Assembly (NCBI GenBank): GCA_009692425.1
Contig: SHZF01000024.1
Span: forward strand, 1 to 57,012
DNA from: Myxococcales bacterium
GTDB taxonomy: Bacteria; Myxococcota_A; UBA9042
Direction: 5' to 3'
DNA length: 57,012 nucleotides
Position numbers and translations under genes: made by a program
Part shown: positions 1 to 9,818 of the stretch, piece after piece
Numbering within the stretch: the stretch's first letter is position 1
How the letters are laid out: each line of letters starts with the position of its first letter
The notes under the pieces: generated by a model
Seen by the model: the letters and a program-made list of their open reading frames with translations, nothing else
What the model was told of the DNA's origin: nothing
Database searches by the model: none

Positions 1-225
1 CAGCCGGAGCCGCCGCCGGAGCCGCCGCCGGAGCAGCAGCCGGAGCCGCCGCCGGGTCGGCAGCCGGAGCCGCCGCCGGAGCAGCAGCCGGAGCCGCCGC
101 CGGGTCGGCAGCCGGAGCCGCCGCCGGAGCCGCAGCCGGAGCCGCCGCCGGGTCAGCAGCCGGAGCCGCCGCCGGAGCCGCAGCCGGAGCCGCCGCCGGG
201 TCAGCAGCCGGAGCCGCCGCCGGAT
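1..225. repeat. 24/48-bp GC-rich tandem repeat encoding Ala-Pro-Asp
   Basis: The basic unit is about 24 bp of CCGGAGCCGCCG-type sequence. Asp codons (GTC on this strand) recur every 48 bp after a first 24-bp interval, which gives a higher-order 16-residue period. Every unit keeps the minus-strand reading frame, so copy-number change would lengthen or shorten the lipoprotein without frameshift. The array continues to the window edge. Confidence 0.9.
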
Positions 226-355
226 CGGCCGGAGCGGTCGCCGCAGCGCCCTCCTCGGCTTTGGTCTCAGCCTTCTTCTCGCACCCAGCCATGCCGACGG
301 CCAGACCGAGAGCCGTGACAGCGAACACCATCCGATTGAAACGCAGAGCAGCCAT
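1..355 (-). CDS. Ala/Pro-repeat lipoprotein, 3' end beyond the window
   Basis: An open frame starts at ATG 355 and runs off the left edge with no stop. The N-terminus has a charged start (MAALRFNR), a hydrophobic stretch and a lipobox-like MAGC (Cys25) followed by EKK. This fits a lipoprotein exported and anchored to a membrane. After about residue 43 it consists only of Ala, Pro and periodic Asp, in blocks such as PAAAPAADP, probably an extended periplasmic spacer. AGGAG lies about 10 nt upstream. An in-frame ATG at 364 is the alternative start but sits too close to that SD. It is divergent from uvrB. The C-terminal domain, and so the function, is outside the window. Confidence is good that it is a lipoprotein; the role is unknown. 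Confidence 0.72.
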   Translation of the reverse strand, partial: MAALRFNRMVFAVTALGLAVGMAGCEKKAETKAEEGAAATAPADPAAAPAADPAAAPAAAPAAAPAADPAAAPAAAPAAAPAADPAAAPAAAPAAAPAADPAAAPAAAPAAAPAAAPA

Positions 356-631
356 TTCCTTCATTCTCCTGAAACCTGGCAACGCTCATCCCTGCAACCT
401 CCGACTATCGGAAGTTGAACTTCATGGATTGAAGTGGAAGGGGTGATGCGTGGACTGAGTCGGTACCTACCGCGAAACACCGATGCTTGCGGTGGAACTC
501 CCCCCGCCAGGCTGCGGTAATGGTAGCCCTCGGCCCCGCAGTGTCAATAGGATTCGTAGCCGTGCCCCCCGACAAGCCTTGCCGTGCCCGAATGCGTGTG
601 GTGCGATGCCTGCCCGACGGAGGGAGGAACG
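356..631. promoter_or_regulatory. Divergent intergenic region, lipoprotein / uvrB
   Basis: These 276 bases separate two divergent genes and must hold both promoters. They are less GC-rich than the flanks around 360-440. The right end carries a strong Shine-Dalgarno (GGAGGGAGGA) 4-5 nt before the uvrB ATG at 632. I see no convincing -35/-10 pair, LexA-like palindrome or sigma-54 site. No further gene is supported here. Confidence 0.4.
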
Positions 632-2614
632 ATGACGCAGCGGTTCGAACTCGAGGCCGAATGGCAGCCGGCGGGCGACCAACCGGCCGCGATCGAAGCG
701 CTGGCCGACGCGCTGGAGAGGGGAGAGCGCGCCCAAGTGCTGCTCGGCGTCACCGGCTCGGGCAAGACGTTCACGGTCGCCCACATCATCCAGAAGCTGC
801 AGCGGCCCGCGCTTGTGTTGGCACCGAACAAGATCCTGGCTGCCCAACTGCACCGGGAGTTGAAGGGACTGTTCCCGAAAAACGCAGTCGAGTTTTTCAT
901 CAGCTATTACGACTACTACCAGCCCGAGGCGTACATCCCGTCGACCGACACCTACATCGAGAAAGACTCGATGATCAACGACGAAATCGACCGGATGCGC
1001 CATGCCGCGACGTTTGCGCTGCTCGAACGCACGGATGTCGTGATCGTGGCGTCGGTGTCGTGCATCTACGGGATCGGAGCCGCTGAATCTTACATGGGAA
1101 TGCGGACGCAATTGGCGGTGGGCCAGCGCATTCGGCGCGATGATCTGCTGCGGCAGTTCGTCGACATCCAGTACGAACGCAATGACTACGAACTGGCGCG
1201 CGGCAGCTTTCGCGTGCGCGGCGACGTGATCGAAATCCAGCCGGCCTACGCCGATGACAAGGCGATCCGCCTGACCCTGTGGGGCGACGAACTGGAGCGC
1301 ATCGAAGTGGTAGACCCGCTGCGGGGGCGCGTGATCGAAGCGACCGACGCGATCAGCATCTATCCGAATTCGCACTACGCCACGCCCGTGGAGCAACTCA
1401 CGAAGGCGATCGTGACGATCCGCGAAGAACTCGACGTGCGCCTGGTCGAATTGCGCAGCCAGGGCAAGCTGCTCGAGGCCCAGCGCTTGGAGCAACGCAC
1501 GCTGTTCGACATCGAGAACCTGCAGAGCCGCGGGCACTGCCAGGGCATCGAGAACTATGCGCGCCACCTGTCGAATCGCGAGCCCGGACAGCCGCCGCCG
1601 GTGTTGATCGACTATTTTCCAAAGAACTTTATGACGTTCGTCGACGAGTCGCACGTCACGGTCGGCCAGGTCGGTGGCATGTTCCGGGGCGACCGCGCGC
1701 GCAAGGAGGTCTTGGTCGAGCACGGGTTTCGCCTGCCGAGCGCGATGGACAATCGGCCGCTGCGATTCGAGGAGTTCCTGGAGCGGGTGCCGCAGGCCGT
1801 GTTTCTGTCCGCGACGCCGGGTGACTGGGAGTTGGAACAGACCCAAGGGGTCGTGGTCGAGCAACTGGTGCGGCCGACCGGGTTGGTGGACCCCGACGTG
1901 ACGATTCGGCCCGTCGGACATCAGGTCGATGATTTACTGGGAGAAATCCGCCAGAGCGTGGTGCGCGGCGAACGCGTACTCGTCACGACGCTGACCAAGC
2001 GCATGGCCGAGCACCTGACCGAGTACTACGACGACCTTGGCGTAAAGGTCCGCTACATGCACTCCGACGTGGAGGCACTCGAGCGGATCGAACTCATCCG
2101 GGGCCTGCGGGCCGGCGACTTTGACGTGCTGGTGGGCATCAATCTGCTGCGCGAAGGGCTCGATCTGCCGGAGGTTGCGCTCGTCGCGGTGCTGGACGCC
2201 GACAAGGAAGGGTTCTTGCGCTCGCGGCGGTCGCTGATCCAGACGATCGGCCGGGCCGCCCGCAACGTGGACGGTCGCGTGATCTTGTACGCCGACAGGA
2301 TCACCGACTCGATGGCGGCCGCGATTCAGGAGACGGACCGCCGGCGCACGGCCCAGGTGGCCCACAACCTCGCGCACGGGATCGTGCCGCGCAGCATCGT
2401 GAAGGCCATCGAGGCCGCCCCGGGCAACGTGCAGCCCCCGACCGCGACGCTGGCGGCCAGGATGGCGGGCCTCGGCCGGCGCGAACTGGAGGGGCAGGTC
2501 AGTGAGTTGCGCAAACAGATGAAGACAGCAGCGGCGAACCTCGATTTCGAGCGGGCGGCCCGGCTGCGCGACGAGGCGAAGGCGCTGGAAGTCGTCCTGA
2601 TCGAGATCGTGTAG
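632..2614 (+). CDS. uvrB: Excinuclease ABC subunit UvrB
   Basis: UvrB is the damage-verifying helicase-like subunit of nucleotide excision repair. UvrA loads it, and it recruits UvrC for incision. The protein is 660 aa, close to the usual length of about 670. Walker A GVTGSGKT is at residues 39-46. The beta-hairpin signature [12 protein letters not shown] is near residue 92, VDESHVT near 340, and helicase motifs including QTIGRAARN are in the second RecA-like domain. The C-terminal UVR domain that contacts UvrC carries [14 protein letters not shown]. The start at ATG 632 is preferred over an ATG 48 nt upstream because GGAGGGAGGA precedes it and homologues begin at this point. It is monocistronic here and ends 10 nt before the convergent radical SAM gene. 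Confidence 0.97.
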   Translation: MTQRFELEAEWQPAGDQPAAIEALADALERGERAQVLLGVTGSGKTFTVAHIIQKLQRPALVLAPNKILAAQLHRELKGLFPKNAVEFFISYYDYYQPEAYIPSTDTYIEKDSMINDEIDRMRHAATFALLERTDVVIVASVSCIYGIGAAESYMGMRTQLAVGQRIRRDDLLRQFVDIQYERNDYELARGSFRVRGDVIEIQPAYADDKAIRLTLWGDELERIEVVDPLRGRVIEATDAISIYPNSHYATPVEQLTKAIVTIREELDVRLVELRSQGKLLEAQRLEQRTLFDIENLQSRGHCQGIENYARHLSNREPGQPPPVLIDYFPKNFMTFVDESHVTVGQVGGMFRGDRARKEVLVEHGFRLPSAMDNRPLRFEEFLERVPQAVFLSATPGDWELEQTQGVVVEQLVRPTGLVDPDVTIRPVGHQVDDLLGEIRQSVVRGERVLVTTLTKRMAEHLTEYYDDLGVKVRYMHSDVEALERIELIRGLRAGDFDVLVGINLLREGLDLPEVALVAVLDADKEGFLRSRRSLIQTIGRAARNVDGRVILYADRITDSMAAAIQETDRRRTAQVAHNLAHGIVPRSIVKAIEAAPGNVQPPTATLAARMAGLGRRELEGQVSELRKQMKTAAANLDFERAARLRDEAKALEVVLIEIV

Positions 2615-2624
2615 GCCGCGACGT

Positions 2625-4001
2625 TCAGCCGCAGCTGTCAAGCGCGAGGACCTCAGCCTCGTGGTAGTCGTCGATCACCGTGCCGGGGTCGGGCCGATCC
2701 GTGATCGCGTGCAGCTCGCCTGCGCCGAACACGTCGAGATAGCGCTGCCACACGCCGGTGCAGATGCGGTCCCACTTGCAGCCGCCGCATACGTCGGGTG
2801 GTTTGACGCGCTCCGGGTCCGTCACCTTGCCGCCGCTGTAGTCGCCGTAGAGATCGTAGTGATCGACGTAGTCCGGCATCACGCACGGAGGGATGCACGC
2901 GCTCTGCGACGTCTCGATGCGCAGGCCGGTGCGGCGGCCGAGTTCGAAGGCGGCGGCGAACGCCACCGTGCATTCGGAGAAGCGCGCGATCAGGTGCTGG
3001 TTGAGCCACGCATTGCCGCGCGGCATCGCATAGCTGAACTGCAGGCGGTGCAGCCCCAGACCCCAGCGGTCCCAGCACCACTGAGCAAATGCGGGAACCT
3101 GCGCGAGGTTGGGGCGCATCACGACGCACGTCACCTTGACGCGGAAGCCGAGCGCAATCGCCTTGTCGATCGCCCGCAACTTCGCCGGGAATCGGTCGAT
3201 GTCGGCGTGGTCGATCATCGCCGCCGACAGGCCCGGCTCCATGGCATGCAACGAGAACCCGATGCCGAGCCGATCGCGGTACGGCAGATACGCTTCGAGC
3301 GCGCCGGGAGCGGCCAAGGCGACGCCGTTCGTCTGCAAGATGATGTCGCGCGCGCCGCGATCGTAGGCGAGCCCGACGAGTTCGGGCAGGCCCTTGACCA
3401 GCGTCGGCTCGCCGCCAGAAAAGATGATCTGCGCCAGGCTGCCCACCGGCATGCCGCGCAGCACGTCGGCGACGCCCGATCGCGCCGGCATCACGTTGCT
3501 GACACCTTCGGTCGCGTTGCAGAACAGGCAGGCTTCGTCGCAGTGTTCCGTGACGCGCACATACAGCTTGCGGCCCGGCGACACTTCGAGCACCTCGTCC
3601 TTGGTCGGGCGTTCGTAGTAGCGGCGCTGCAAGTCGGCGGCGTCGAAGCCTAGGTCGAGTGCCACACGCTCAAGGCGGTCCCCGATGGCCTGCAAGGCGC
3701 GGGCGAGGTCGCCGTCGAAGCCGTCGCCGCGGTACGAGACGTTCCACCGCTCTGTGCGCAGGAAGGCGGAAAACGCGGCATCGTGAGGCCGCACGAGGAT
3801 GGTGCGCTCGACCAGGCCCGCCGCGTGGCGCATTTCGATGCGGGCGTGATCGCCTTCGTGGGCCCACGCCGTGATGTCCCATCCGTCGAAGTGGGCGCCC
3901 GGGCCGAGTCCGGCAGGACCCAACAGGTCTGCGGCGACCTTGTCGGGGCGCGCGATCGAGCCTGGGCGGCGCTCGAGAACCGTCACGTCGCGCGCTTGCA
4001 T
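2625..4001 (-). CDS. Radical SAM protein with SPASM-like C-terminus
   Basis: The 458-aa protein has a radical SAM 4Fe-4S motif, CDEACLFC (Cys154, 158, 161), followed by FSGGEPTLVKG, the SAM-binding GGE motif. The C-terminal fifth holds extra cysteines, CIPPC then CGGCKWDRICTG, as in SPASM/Twitch proteins that bind auxiliary clusters. Such enzymes often modify ribosomal peptides or proteins. About 140 residues precede the radical SAM motif and match nothing I recognise. No peptide precursor is evident next to it. The start is uncertain: ATG 4001 begins sequence that looks coding, whereas the upstream extension to 4088 is Arg-rich and unconvincing. The substrate is unknown. Confidence 0.82.
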   Translation of the reverse strand: MQARDVTVLERRPGSIARPDKVAADLLGPAGLGPGAHFDGWDITAWAHEGDHARIEMRHAAGLVERTILVRPHDAAFSAFLRTERWNVSYRGDGFDGDLARALQAIGDRLERVALDLGFDAADLQRRYYERPTKDEVLEVSPGRKLYVRVTEHCDEACLFCNATEGVSNVMPARSGVADVLRGMPVGSLAQIIFSGGEPTLVKGLPELVGLAYDRGARDIILQTNGVALAAPGALEAYLPYRDRLGIGFSLHAMEPGLSAAMIDHADIDRFPAKLRAIDKAIALGFRVKVTCVVMRPNLAQVPAFAQWCWDRWGLGLHRLQFSYAMPRGNAWLNQHLIARFSECTVAFAAAFELGRRTGLRIETSQSACIPPCVMPDYVDHYDLYGDYSGGKVTDPERVKPPDVCGGCKWDRICTGVWQRYLDVFGAGELHAITDRPDPGTVIDDYHEAEVLALDSCG

Positions 4002-4137
4002 CCGTTTTCGCCGCCACCGCGCGCCAAGCCGGCTCGCGCCCGTGCAGTGTTGCACCCGAGCCGACGGTGGGCAAACGATGCGGTGCATTTCCCAGTCGTT
4101 GCTCAGGATTGTCTCGGGGCGGATCCGCTTCGCCCGG

Positions 4138-6885
4138 TCAGCGTGCCCCGCCCAGGTCCCACCAGCGCGCCGCGACGGCCCGACCCAGCCGAATCCGCCG
4201 CAGGCCGACGTCGAGGATCAGCAGGATCAGCGCCCAGCGCAGCACGTCGGGCCACAATGGCTGCCAGCGCTGCACGCGGGCGCCACCCGTGTCCGTCCAA
4301 TCGCGCGCCGTGGCCCCCGCGACCCCGCCGGTCCGGCGCGCCAGTTCGTCGAGCGTCGCCAGCGCCGACGCGTCCGGCAGGCGGTACTCGTCGGCGTAGG
4401 GATGCACCGTCGTCGCGCGCCCCGACGCCAACGGCCGCGCCGCGCCTACCGCGGTCAGATCGACCCGCACGTCCCACGCGCCGACGGCCGCCAGTGCAAT
4501 GTCGCCTTCGTAGCGTCCCGCGGCCACCTCGGCGAGCGCGACGCTATGGTGGCGCCCCGCGGGGTCCTGCACGTCTGCGCGTGCGATCAGCCCCGTCAGC
4601 CAGGCGTCCGCCTCGTCGACCGCATCCGTGGCGATCAACAGCCGGTCGCGCTCGCGCTGCAGTTGCACATCGACGTGGAGGCCCGTCTCCTCCTGCAAGG
4701 CGTCGCGCACGAGCTGGCGCGCGAGCACCGCGTAGCCGGGCCACGGCACCCACGCGGCGGCCCAGCGGTTTTTCAGGTCGCTCGTCCACACACCGACCTT
4801 GCCCGCGCCCAGTTTCCAGCGCACGTACAGGGGCGCACCGGTAGTCAGGCGCAGGAGCTCTTCGGCACCGGCCTTCACCTTGGTGGGCAGGTAGCCGGTC
4901 AGCGCCGGCGCGGACTCGAACGGCACGCCACGCAGCGCGTCGATGCGGCCCAGGCCCGGCGCCCGCATCGCGCGCACCACCTGCTCCTTGACCGTCTCGC
5001 CCGCGATCAACTTGGTCTCGCGCACGAAGATGCGGGGCAGCGTTTCGGGTCGATCGGTGAAATACGCCCGTCCGCCGCCACGGTCCGCGATCGCCTCGAG
5101 TAGTCCGCGGTCCACGTCGGTGCCGACGCCCACGGCCGACACCGTGATCGCCGCCCGCCGCATCTGCCGCACCAGCGCATCGATGCCGGCGCGCGGGGCC
5201 TGGCCATCGGTCATCACAATCACATGCTTGACCTTGGCTTCGGCCGCGACGAGGGTCTGGTGCGCCTGTTCGAGCGCCGGGTAGATGTGCGTGCCGCCCG
5301 AAGGTTGCAACTTGCTGATGTCGGTGGCGATACGATAGCGGTTGCCAGCACGCTGGAGCCGCACGGCGGTGCGCGCCTCGCTGTCGAACGCAACGACGCC
5401 GATGCGGTCTTCGTGCTGGAGGGATTCGGCCGTGGCGCGCGCGGCTTCCTTGGCCAACTCCATCTTGCCGCCCGCCATCGAACCGGACTTGTCGATGCAC
5501 AGCACCATTGCGATCGTCGGTGCCTCCATGCGGCTCTCGACGTCGAGGCGCACCGGCAGCACGTGGCGATCGAGCCAGGTGTCCTGGTAGCCGCCTGAGC
5601 CGAGGCTGTTCTCGCCGCCGACCACCAGCAGGCCACCTCCACCGCGCACATAGGCGTCGAGGTTGCGCATGTCGCCGTCGGTCAGCAGGGGCACTCCCGC
5701 CGCCGAAACGCGGGGCACGTCGGACACGATCACGGCCTGGTAGCGGCGCAGGCCTGCGAGCGAGCGTGGCAGGCCGTCGGCGGGCAGGACCTCGAGATCG
5801 AACGCGTCCTGCAGCGCCCGCGCGAGGTGGCTCGACTGGCCTGCAGCCCCTTCGACATAGAGCACGCGCGGTCGGGCATCGACGATGATGCGGCCGCGCA
5901 GTTGGTTGTTCTCGCCGAAGCGGTCGGCCCCCGCGATCACGTCGCAACGGGCGGAGATTTCGTGGACGCCCGGCGTGGCCAGCGTGAGTGCGCCGAGCTC
6001 GACACGCGTCGGGCCGATGGGCAGGTCCACCACGACAGGCGGCAGTCGTGCGTCGCCCGCGATCAGCGCACAGCGCGCCCGGGCCAGCCCCGACGCCTCG
6101 ACGGTCATGGCGACTGCAAACGGGACGCGCGCCCGCACCCGCGGCGGCACTTCGAGACGCGCCGCGACGACCTCGCCGAGCGGTGGCGCGCTGCTCAGGG
6201 CGGCCCGATGCACGCGCACCCCGGCTGCGCGCAAGGTGGGCGCCAGCGCCGCTGCGTCGCCGACGGTCTCGAGGCCGTCGCTCCACACGACCACGTGGCG
6301 CACGGAGTCGGGGTCCAACATGCCGAGGGCCGCGTTCAGGGCCCCTTCCAGATCGGTGGCGTCTGCTGTCGACGCGTGGCGCGGCAACGCGACGGCAGAC
6401 CCAGCAGGCCCCCGGGTCACGGGCACGACCGCAGCATCGAACAGCAGGGCATCGGTGCGCGACGAAACCCCTGCGGGTGTGCCTAGGTCCGTCTGACCGA
6501 CGACTTCGGCGGCGGCGACCAGCAGCGCATCCGGAACGGATCGCGACCGGTCGATCAGGTGGACCGTGTGCAAGGACCGCGCCGCGTCCTGGCGCGACTG
6601 AGGCCCCGCCGCTGCCACCACCAGGGCGGCGAGCAGCCCACAGCGCGCGACGGCCTGCAGCCCCACTTGCCAGCGCGGCAGGTCTGCCAACGAGTACACG
6701 GCGAGCGCCGGCACCGTTGCCAGCAGCGCCAGCCCGACCAGACGATCCGAGTGACTCCAATGGATGCCGCGTGCGCCCGACGCCTGCACCAGTTCGGCGA
6801 GCCAGGCCGGTGCAGCGAACAGGGCGACGGCGGCGCCAACGCCCCAGGCTCCGAGCCACGCCCACCGGTGGGCGCGCGCGCTCAC
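4138..6885 (-). CDS. VWA and glutamine-amidotransferase-like membrane protein
   Basis: The 915-aa protein has N-terminal membrane segments (about 11-29, 48-65 and 78-94). A first VWA-like region follows with IDRSRS, matching the DxSxS metal site, near residue 111. Next comes a type-1 amidotransferase-like fold (RVLYVEG, later GGGGLLVVGGENSLGSGGY) interrupted by a second VWA with LCIDKSGSM. A hydrophobic helix (RWALILLILDVGL) lies near the C-terminus. No catalytic Cys of a true amidotransferase is apparent, so a binding or scaffold role is likelier. GTG 6885 is preferred because it overlaps the upstream stop as GTGA and has GGAG 6 nt before it. It is the last gene of the MoxR/DUF58/Bat-like operon. 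Related proteins are thought to act with MoxR ATPases at the membrane; the role is inferred. Confidence 0.85.
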   Translation of the reverse strand: MSARAHRWAWLGAWGVGAAVALFAAPAWLAELVQASGARGIHWSHSDRLVGLALLATVPALAVYSLADLPRWQVGLQAVARCGLLAALVVAAAGPQSRQDAARSLHTVHLIDRSRSVPDALLVAAAEVVGQTDLGTPAGVSSRTDALLFDAAVVPVTRGPAGSAVALPRHASTADATDLEGALNAALGMLDPDSVRHVVVWSDGLETVGDAAALAPTLRAAGVRVHRAALSSAPPLGEVVAARLEVPPRVRARVPFAVAMTVEASGLARARCALIAGDARLPPVVVDLPIGPTRVELGALTLATPGVHEISARCDVIAGADRFGENNQLRGRIIVDARPRVLYVEGAAGQSSHLARALQDAFDLEVLPADGLPRSLAGLRRYQAVIVSDVPRVSAAGVPLLTDGDMRNLDAYVRGGGGLLVVGGENSLGSGGYQDTWLDRHVLPVRLDVESRMEAPTIAMVLCIDKSGSMAGGKMELAKEAARATAESLQHEDRIGVVAFDSEARTAVRLQRAGNRYRIATDISKLQPSGGTHIYPALEQAHQTLVAAEAKVKHVIVMTDGQAPRAGIDALVRQMRRAAITVSAVGVGTDVDRGLLEAIADRGGGRAYFTDRPETLPRIFVRETKLIAGETVKEQVVRAMRAPGLGRIDALRGVPFESAPALTGYLPTKVKAGAEELLRLTTGAPLYVRWKLGAGKVGVWTSDLKNRWAAAWVPWPGYAVLARQLVRDALQEETGLHVDVQLQRERDRLLIATDAVDEADAWLTGLIARADVQDPAGRHHSVALAEVAAGRYEGDIALAAVGAWDVRVDLTAVGAARPLASGRATTVHPYADEYRLPDASALATLDELARRTGGVAGATARDWTDTGGARVQRWQPLWPDVLRWALILLILDVGLRRIRLGRAVAARWWDLGGAR

Positions 6886-8903
6886 AGGGTTCTCCGGCGC
6901 AGGTAGGCGGGCCACTCCAACAGGAGGAGTCCCAGCCCCGCGAGGACGAGCCACGCCCACCGACCCGTCCCTGCGTCGGGCGATGACGCCGGCCGCGCGA
7001 CCGGCAGCGCGCCGACGGACGCCGGAGCGAGGCGCGCCGGATTTTCCGAGGCTGCGAGCTGCGTGGGGCGGGCCACCGTGCGCCCGTCGTCAGCGGTGAA
7101 GGTGTGGATGCCGTGGACCTCCGAGGAGCCCACCACGCGGTCGCCCGCCAGCCGTGCGGGACGTGGCGGGCGGCCGGGTTCACGCCACTGCCAGCCGCGG
7201 CCACCCGCCGGTACCGCGATGGACCACGGCCGGCCGGGCTGCAGCGGCACGATCTGGCCGCCCGCATCGCCTGCCAGCCATCCGAGTGCATTGTCGATCA
7301 AGATCGGCATCGCGTACCGCAGCGGCAGGTCCGTGGCGTCGAGGTCGATGCCCCACTCGATGCGCGGCGGTGGCCCGGCGCGTGCCACCATCACCGGACC
7401 CGCGCCGCGCGCGTCCGCGAGTACGACGTCGCCCGCCCGCGCCCCCAGCACGCGCACATTGTCGAAGTTCGTGTCCTGGAAACTCACCCCTCGCATCGCT
7501 GCATGGCCGGCGTCGCGGGGCACGACCTCGGGGCCGCGAGCGAACCGGGCCGTCGCGGTCGCGTCGGCGGGTGGCTCGAAAGAAATCCACAGGGCCGGCA
7601 GGTCGGCGGGCGGCGGCACCGCCATTGCGTGCCAGACGACGACATCGGGCGCGCCAGAACCTTGCAGCGCCCGCGTCCAGCGTGCCGCGTCGGGCGGACC
7701 CGGCGGCGCTTCGATCACGTCGAGCCGGGGATTCGCGGCGAGTGCGGCGCCCAGGAGCGCGTGCGTCGGTCCGGCGACCAGCACGCGCAGGCGCCGGCGC
7801 TCCGCCATGACGGCAAAGCCCCAGTCGTTCCACGGCGCGACATCGACCAGCGTCCGGTCCGCGCTCTCGACGCGCACGGCAACGCGCGGCGCCGACACGT
7901 CGAGGTCAGGCATTTCGTGGCGACTGGTTCCCGGCGGCAACGTGATCAGCAAGACGCGGCGTGTGCTGGCGTCTGCGGCGAACTCGTCGCCATTCTGGGC
8001 TGCTGCCGAGGTCGCGATCACGAGCCGCGCGGCGTGGGGTCGGGCACTGCGGTTGTCGACGTGCGCGATCAGCATCGTGCGCCCAGGGTCGCCCGGGTTG
8101 GCCCGCAAACGCACGGAGCCAATGGCCAGATCGGCCAGATCCGCCAGACCTGGCGCCGCCGCCGGCAGCGGTCCGGCCCGCACGACCTCGATCGGGTGGC
8201 CCGCCGGCGTGCGCGTCTGGACGACGCCGTCAGGTCCCCCATCCGTCACCCACAAGACGGAGGTGTGCCCGCGGCCGGTCAACGCGAGGTCGGCCATGGC
8301 GAGCGCACGGGCCGGATCACACGCCGAGGCCGTGGGGTTGAGCCCGGCCGCCGCCACGTCCGCCGCCGGTCCGAGTGCCGCCGCCAACAAGTCGAGGGCG
8401 GCAGCGCCCGTGCCCCAACCTCCAATGACGCGCGCCGCCCCGCTTGCCGCGAGCAGGAGGAAGCGCTCGTCGGGCCGCGCACCCTCCAGCCGACTCCGTA
8501 CTCGCTCGCACGCGGCGTCGATGCGCCTGCGCGGTGCGGTCTGCCCGGCCGCAGGTGGCCCGTCGCGCGTGGCGGTCGAGGCAGACGTGTCGATGCCGAT
8601 CACGATGTGATGCAGGCGGGCCTGCCGTTCCGCCGCAGTCGGCTCGTGGCGCCACATCGGCTCCGCCAACGCACCAATCAGGAGAGCCGCCACACCCAAG
8701 AACAAGGCCCACGACGCCAGCCTGCGCCAGCGCCCCCCGATCGTCCGCATCTCGTGTTCGGCGAGTACGCGCCGCCACAGCCCGGCATAGGGCACCTCGA
8801 CCTGGCGCCGGCGCGGCCTCAGCAGGTACAGCAACGTCAGCGCCACGGAGACAAAGCCCGCAGCGGCCGCCAGCGCCGCGCCGTCGGTGATGGGACCCGT
8901 CAA
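6882..8903 (-). CDS. BatA-like membrane protein with VWA-like domain
   Basis: The 673-aa protein begins with two transmembrane helices (about 8-29 and 63-82) flanking an Arg-rich loop, the arrangement of BatA-type N-terminal double-transmembrane proteins. A VWA-like strand with IGIDTSAST (a DTSAS metal-site variant) follows. A C-terminal helix (WAWLVLAGLGLLLLEW) ends in a basic tail. The large domain between is probably periplasmic. The start is TTG 8903, overlapping the DUF58 stop as TTGA, with GGGGGA 8 nt upstream. It lies between DUF58 and the large VWA protein and overlaps both by 4 nt, so the three are probably made together. Confidence 0.82.
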   Translation of the reverse strand: MTGPITDGAALAAAAGFVSVALTLLYLLRPRRRQVEVPYAGLWRRVLAEHEMRTIGGRWRRLASWALFLGVAALLIGALAEPMWRHEPTAAERQARLHHIVIGIDTSASTATRDGPPAAGQTAPRRRIDAACERVRSRLEGARPDERFLLLAASGAARVIGGWGTGAAALDLLAAALGPAADVAAAGLNPTASACDPARALAMADLALTGRGHTSVLWVTDGGPDGVVQTRTPAGHPIEVVRAGPLPAAAPGLADLADLAIGSVRLRANPGDPGRTMLIAHVDNRSARPHAARLVIATSAAAQNGDEFAADASTRRVLLITLPPGTSRHEMPDLDVSAPRVAVRVESADRTLVDVAPWNDWGFAVMAERRRLRVLVAGPTHALLGAALAANPRLDVIEAPPGPPDAARWTRALQGSGAPDVVVWHAMAVPPPADLPALWISFEPPADATATARFARGPEVVPRDAGHAAMRGVSFQDTNFDNVRVLGARAGDVVLADARGAGPVMVARAGPPPRIEWGIDLDATDLPLRYAMPILIDNALGWLAGDAGGQIVPLQPGRPWSIAVPAGGRGWQWREPGRPPRPARLAGDRVVGSSEVHGIHTFTADDGRTVARPTQLAASENPARLAPASVGALPVARPASSPDAGTGRWAWLVLAGLGLLLLEWPAYLRRRTL

Positions 8904-9808
8904 CCGAGAAATCCCCCCAGGCGAAAAACCCGCATGACGACATCATCGAACGGCACGCTGAGATCGACGTGGAGGCAGCGGGCGCCGACCTCGCGCGCGG
9001 CCCGGTCGATCTCGCCGCAAAACGCTGCGAATGCTCGGCGATACCGATCCAGCAGGTCGGGTGTCAGGCACACCTCGCGCAAGTCGCCGGTCTCCGTGTC
9101 GAGCAGCGTCATGTCGCCGTACGCGTCCGTTTCGAGCAGCGACAGGTCGTGCAGGTGGAGCACCATCGGCTCGTAGCCACGCAGGTGCAGTGCCCGCAGC
9201 GCGTCGCCGAGACCCGCCGGGTCGTACAGGTCGCTCAACACGACTGCGAGCCCACGGCGCGGCTGGCGGCGCACGAAAGCGTCGATCGAAGCCGCCACTG
9301 CAGTCCGGCCGGTTGCCTCGAGTTGCGACAGGGCGCGCAGCACGCGGAAGTACTGACCGCGCCCGCGCAAGGCCCGGCCCGGCGCTTCGGCCGTCTGACT
9401 GAAAGGCACTACGGCGACGCGGTCGAGATTGCCCAGTGCGATGTAGGCGAGCGCCGCGGCAACCTGCAGGGCCCGGTCGAGCAACGTCTTGCCGCCCGGT
9501 CGCGCCATCCCCATCGACGCGGAGTGATCAACGAGGAAGTACACGCTCAGGTCTTCCTCCTCTTCGTACAACTTGAGGCTCAGGCGTTCGGTGCGGGCGA
9601 ACAGCTTCCAGTCCAGCGCACGCACGTCGTCGCCGGGCGCATAGTCGCGGTGGTCGGCAAACTCGATTCCGCTGCCAACCTTGCGTGAACGCCGCTGGGC
9701 GCGCTGGCCCGACGTCGCCATGCGCCGCGCCAACAGCGCGAGTTGCTCGACGCGGCCGAGGAACGCCGGATCGAACAGGTCGTCGCGAATGCCGCTGTGC
9801 GCCGCCAA
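8900..9808 (-). CDS. DUF58 domain protein
   Basis: The 302-aa protein matches the DUF58 family, which accompanies MoxR ATPases. Family features include an N-terminal region ending GSGIEFADHRDYAPGDDVRALDW. That block is followed by a VWA-like portion with FLVDHSASMGM (DxSxS) and later VVLSDLYDP. There are no transmembrane helices. TTG 9808 is preferred over TTG 9847 because GAGG sits 5 nt before it, within the end of moxR, and it removes a long overlap. It is the third gene of a five-gene operon. In better-known systems DUF58/VWA partners assemble or activate protein complexes with MoxR; the client here is unknown. Confidence 0.9.
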   Translation of the reverse strand: MAAHSGIRDDLFDPAFLGRVEQLALLARRMATSGQRAQRRSRKVGSGIEFADHRDYAPGDDVRALDWKLFARTERLSLKLYEEEEDLSVYFLVDHSASMGMARPGGKTLLDRALQVAAALAYIALGNLDRVAVVPFSQTAEAPGRALRGRGQYFRVLRALSQLEATGRTAVAASIDAFVRRQPRRGLAVVLSDLYDPAGLGDALRALHLRGYEPMVLHLHDLSLLETDAYGDMTLLDTETGDLREVCLTPDLLDRYRRAFAAFCGEIDRAAREVGARCLHVDLSVPFDDVVMRVFRLGGFLG

Positions 9809-9818
9809 GCCGACCTCA
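9809..9818 (-). promoter_or_regulatory. Ribosome binding site of the DUF58 gene overlapping the moxR stop
   Basis: On the minus strand the moxR stop TGA (9818-9816) partly overlaps GAGG (9817-9814), which lies 5 nt before TTG 9808. A ribosome finishing moxR would cover the DUF58 initiation site, so translational coupling is likely. This is the reason for choosing TTG 9808. Confidence 0.6.

Noticed and set aside
1-225. Possible CRISPR array
   Set aside because: The units are contiguous and in frame, without unique spacers; it is a coding tandem repeat.
366-631. LexA box or sigma-54 promoter upstream of uvrB
   Set aside because: The closest -24/-12-like match has wrong spacing, and no LexA-type palindrome is present.
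467-1921. 484-aa minus-strand ORF opposite uvrB
   Set aside because: It has His/Arg/Asp-rich shadow composition and no domain; uvrB motifs are unequivocal on the plus strand.
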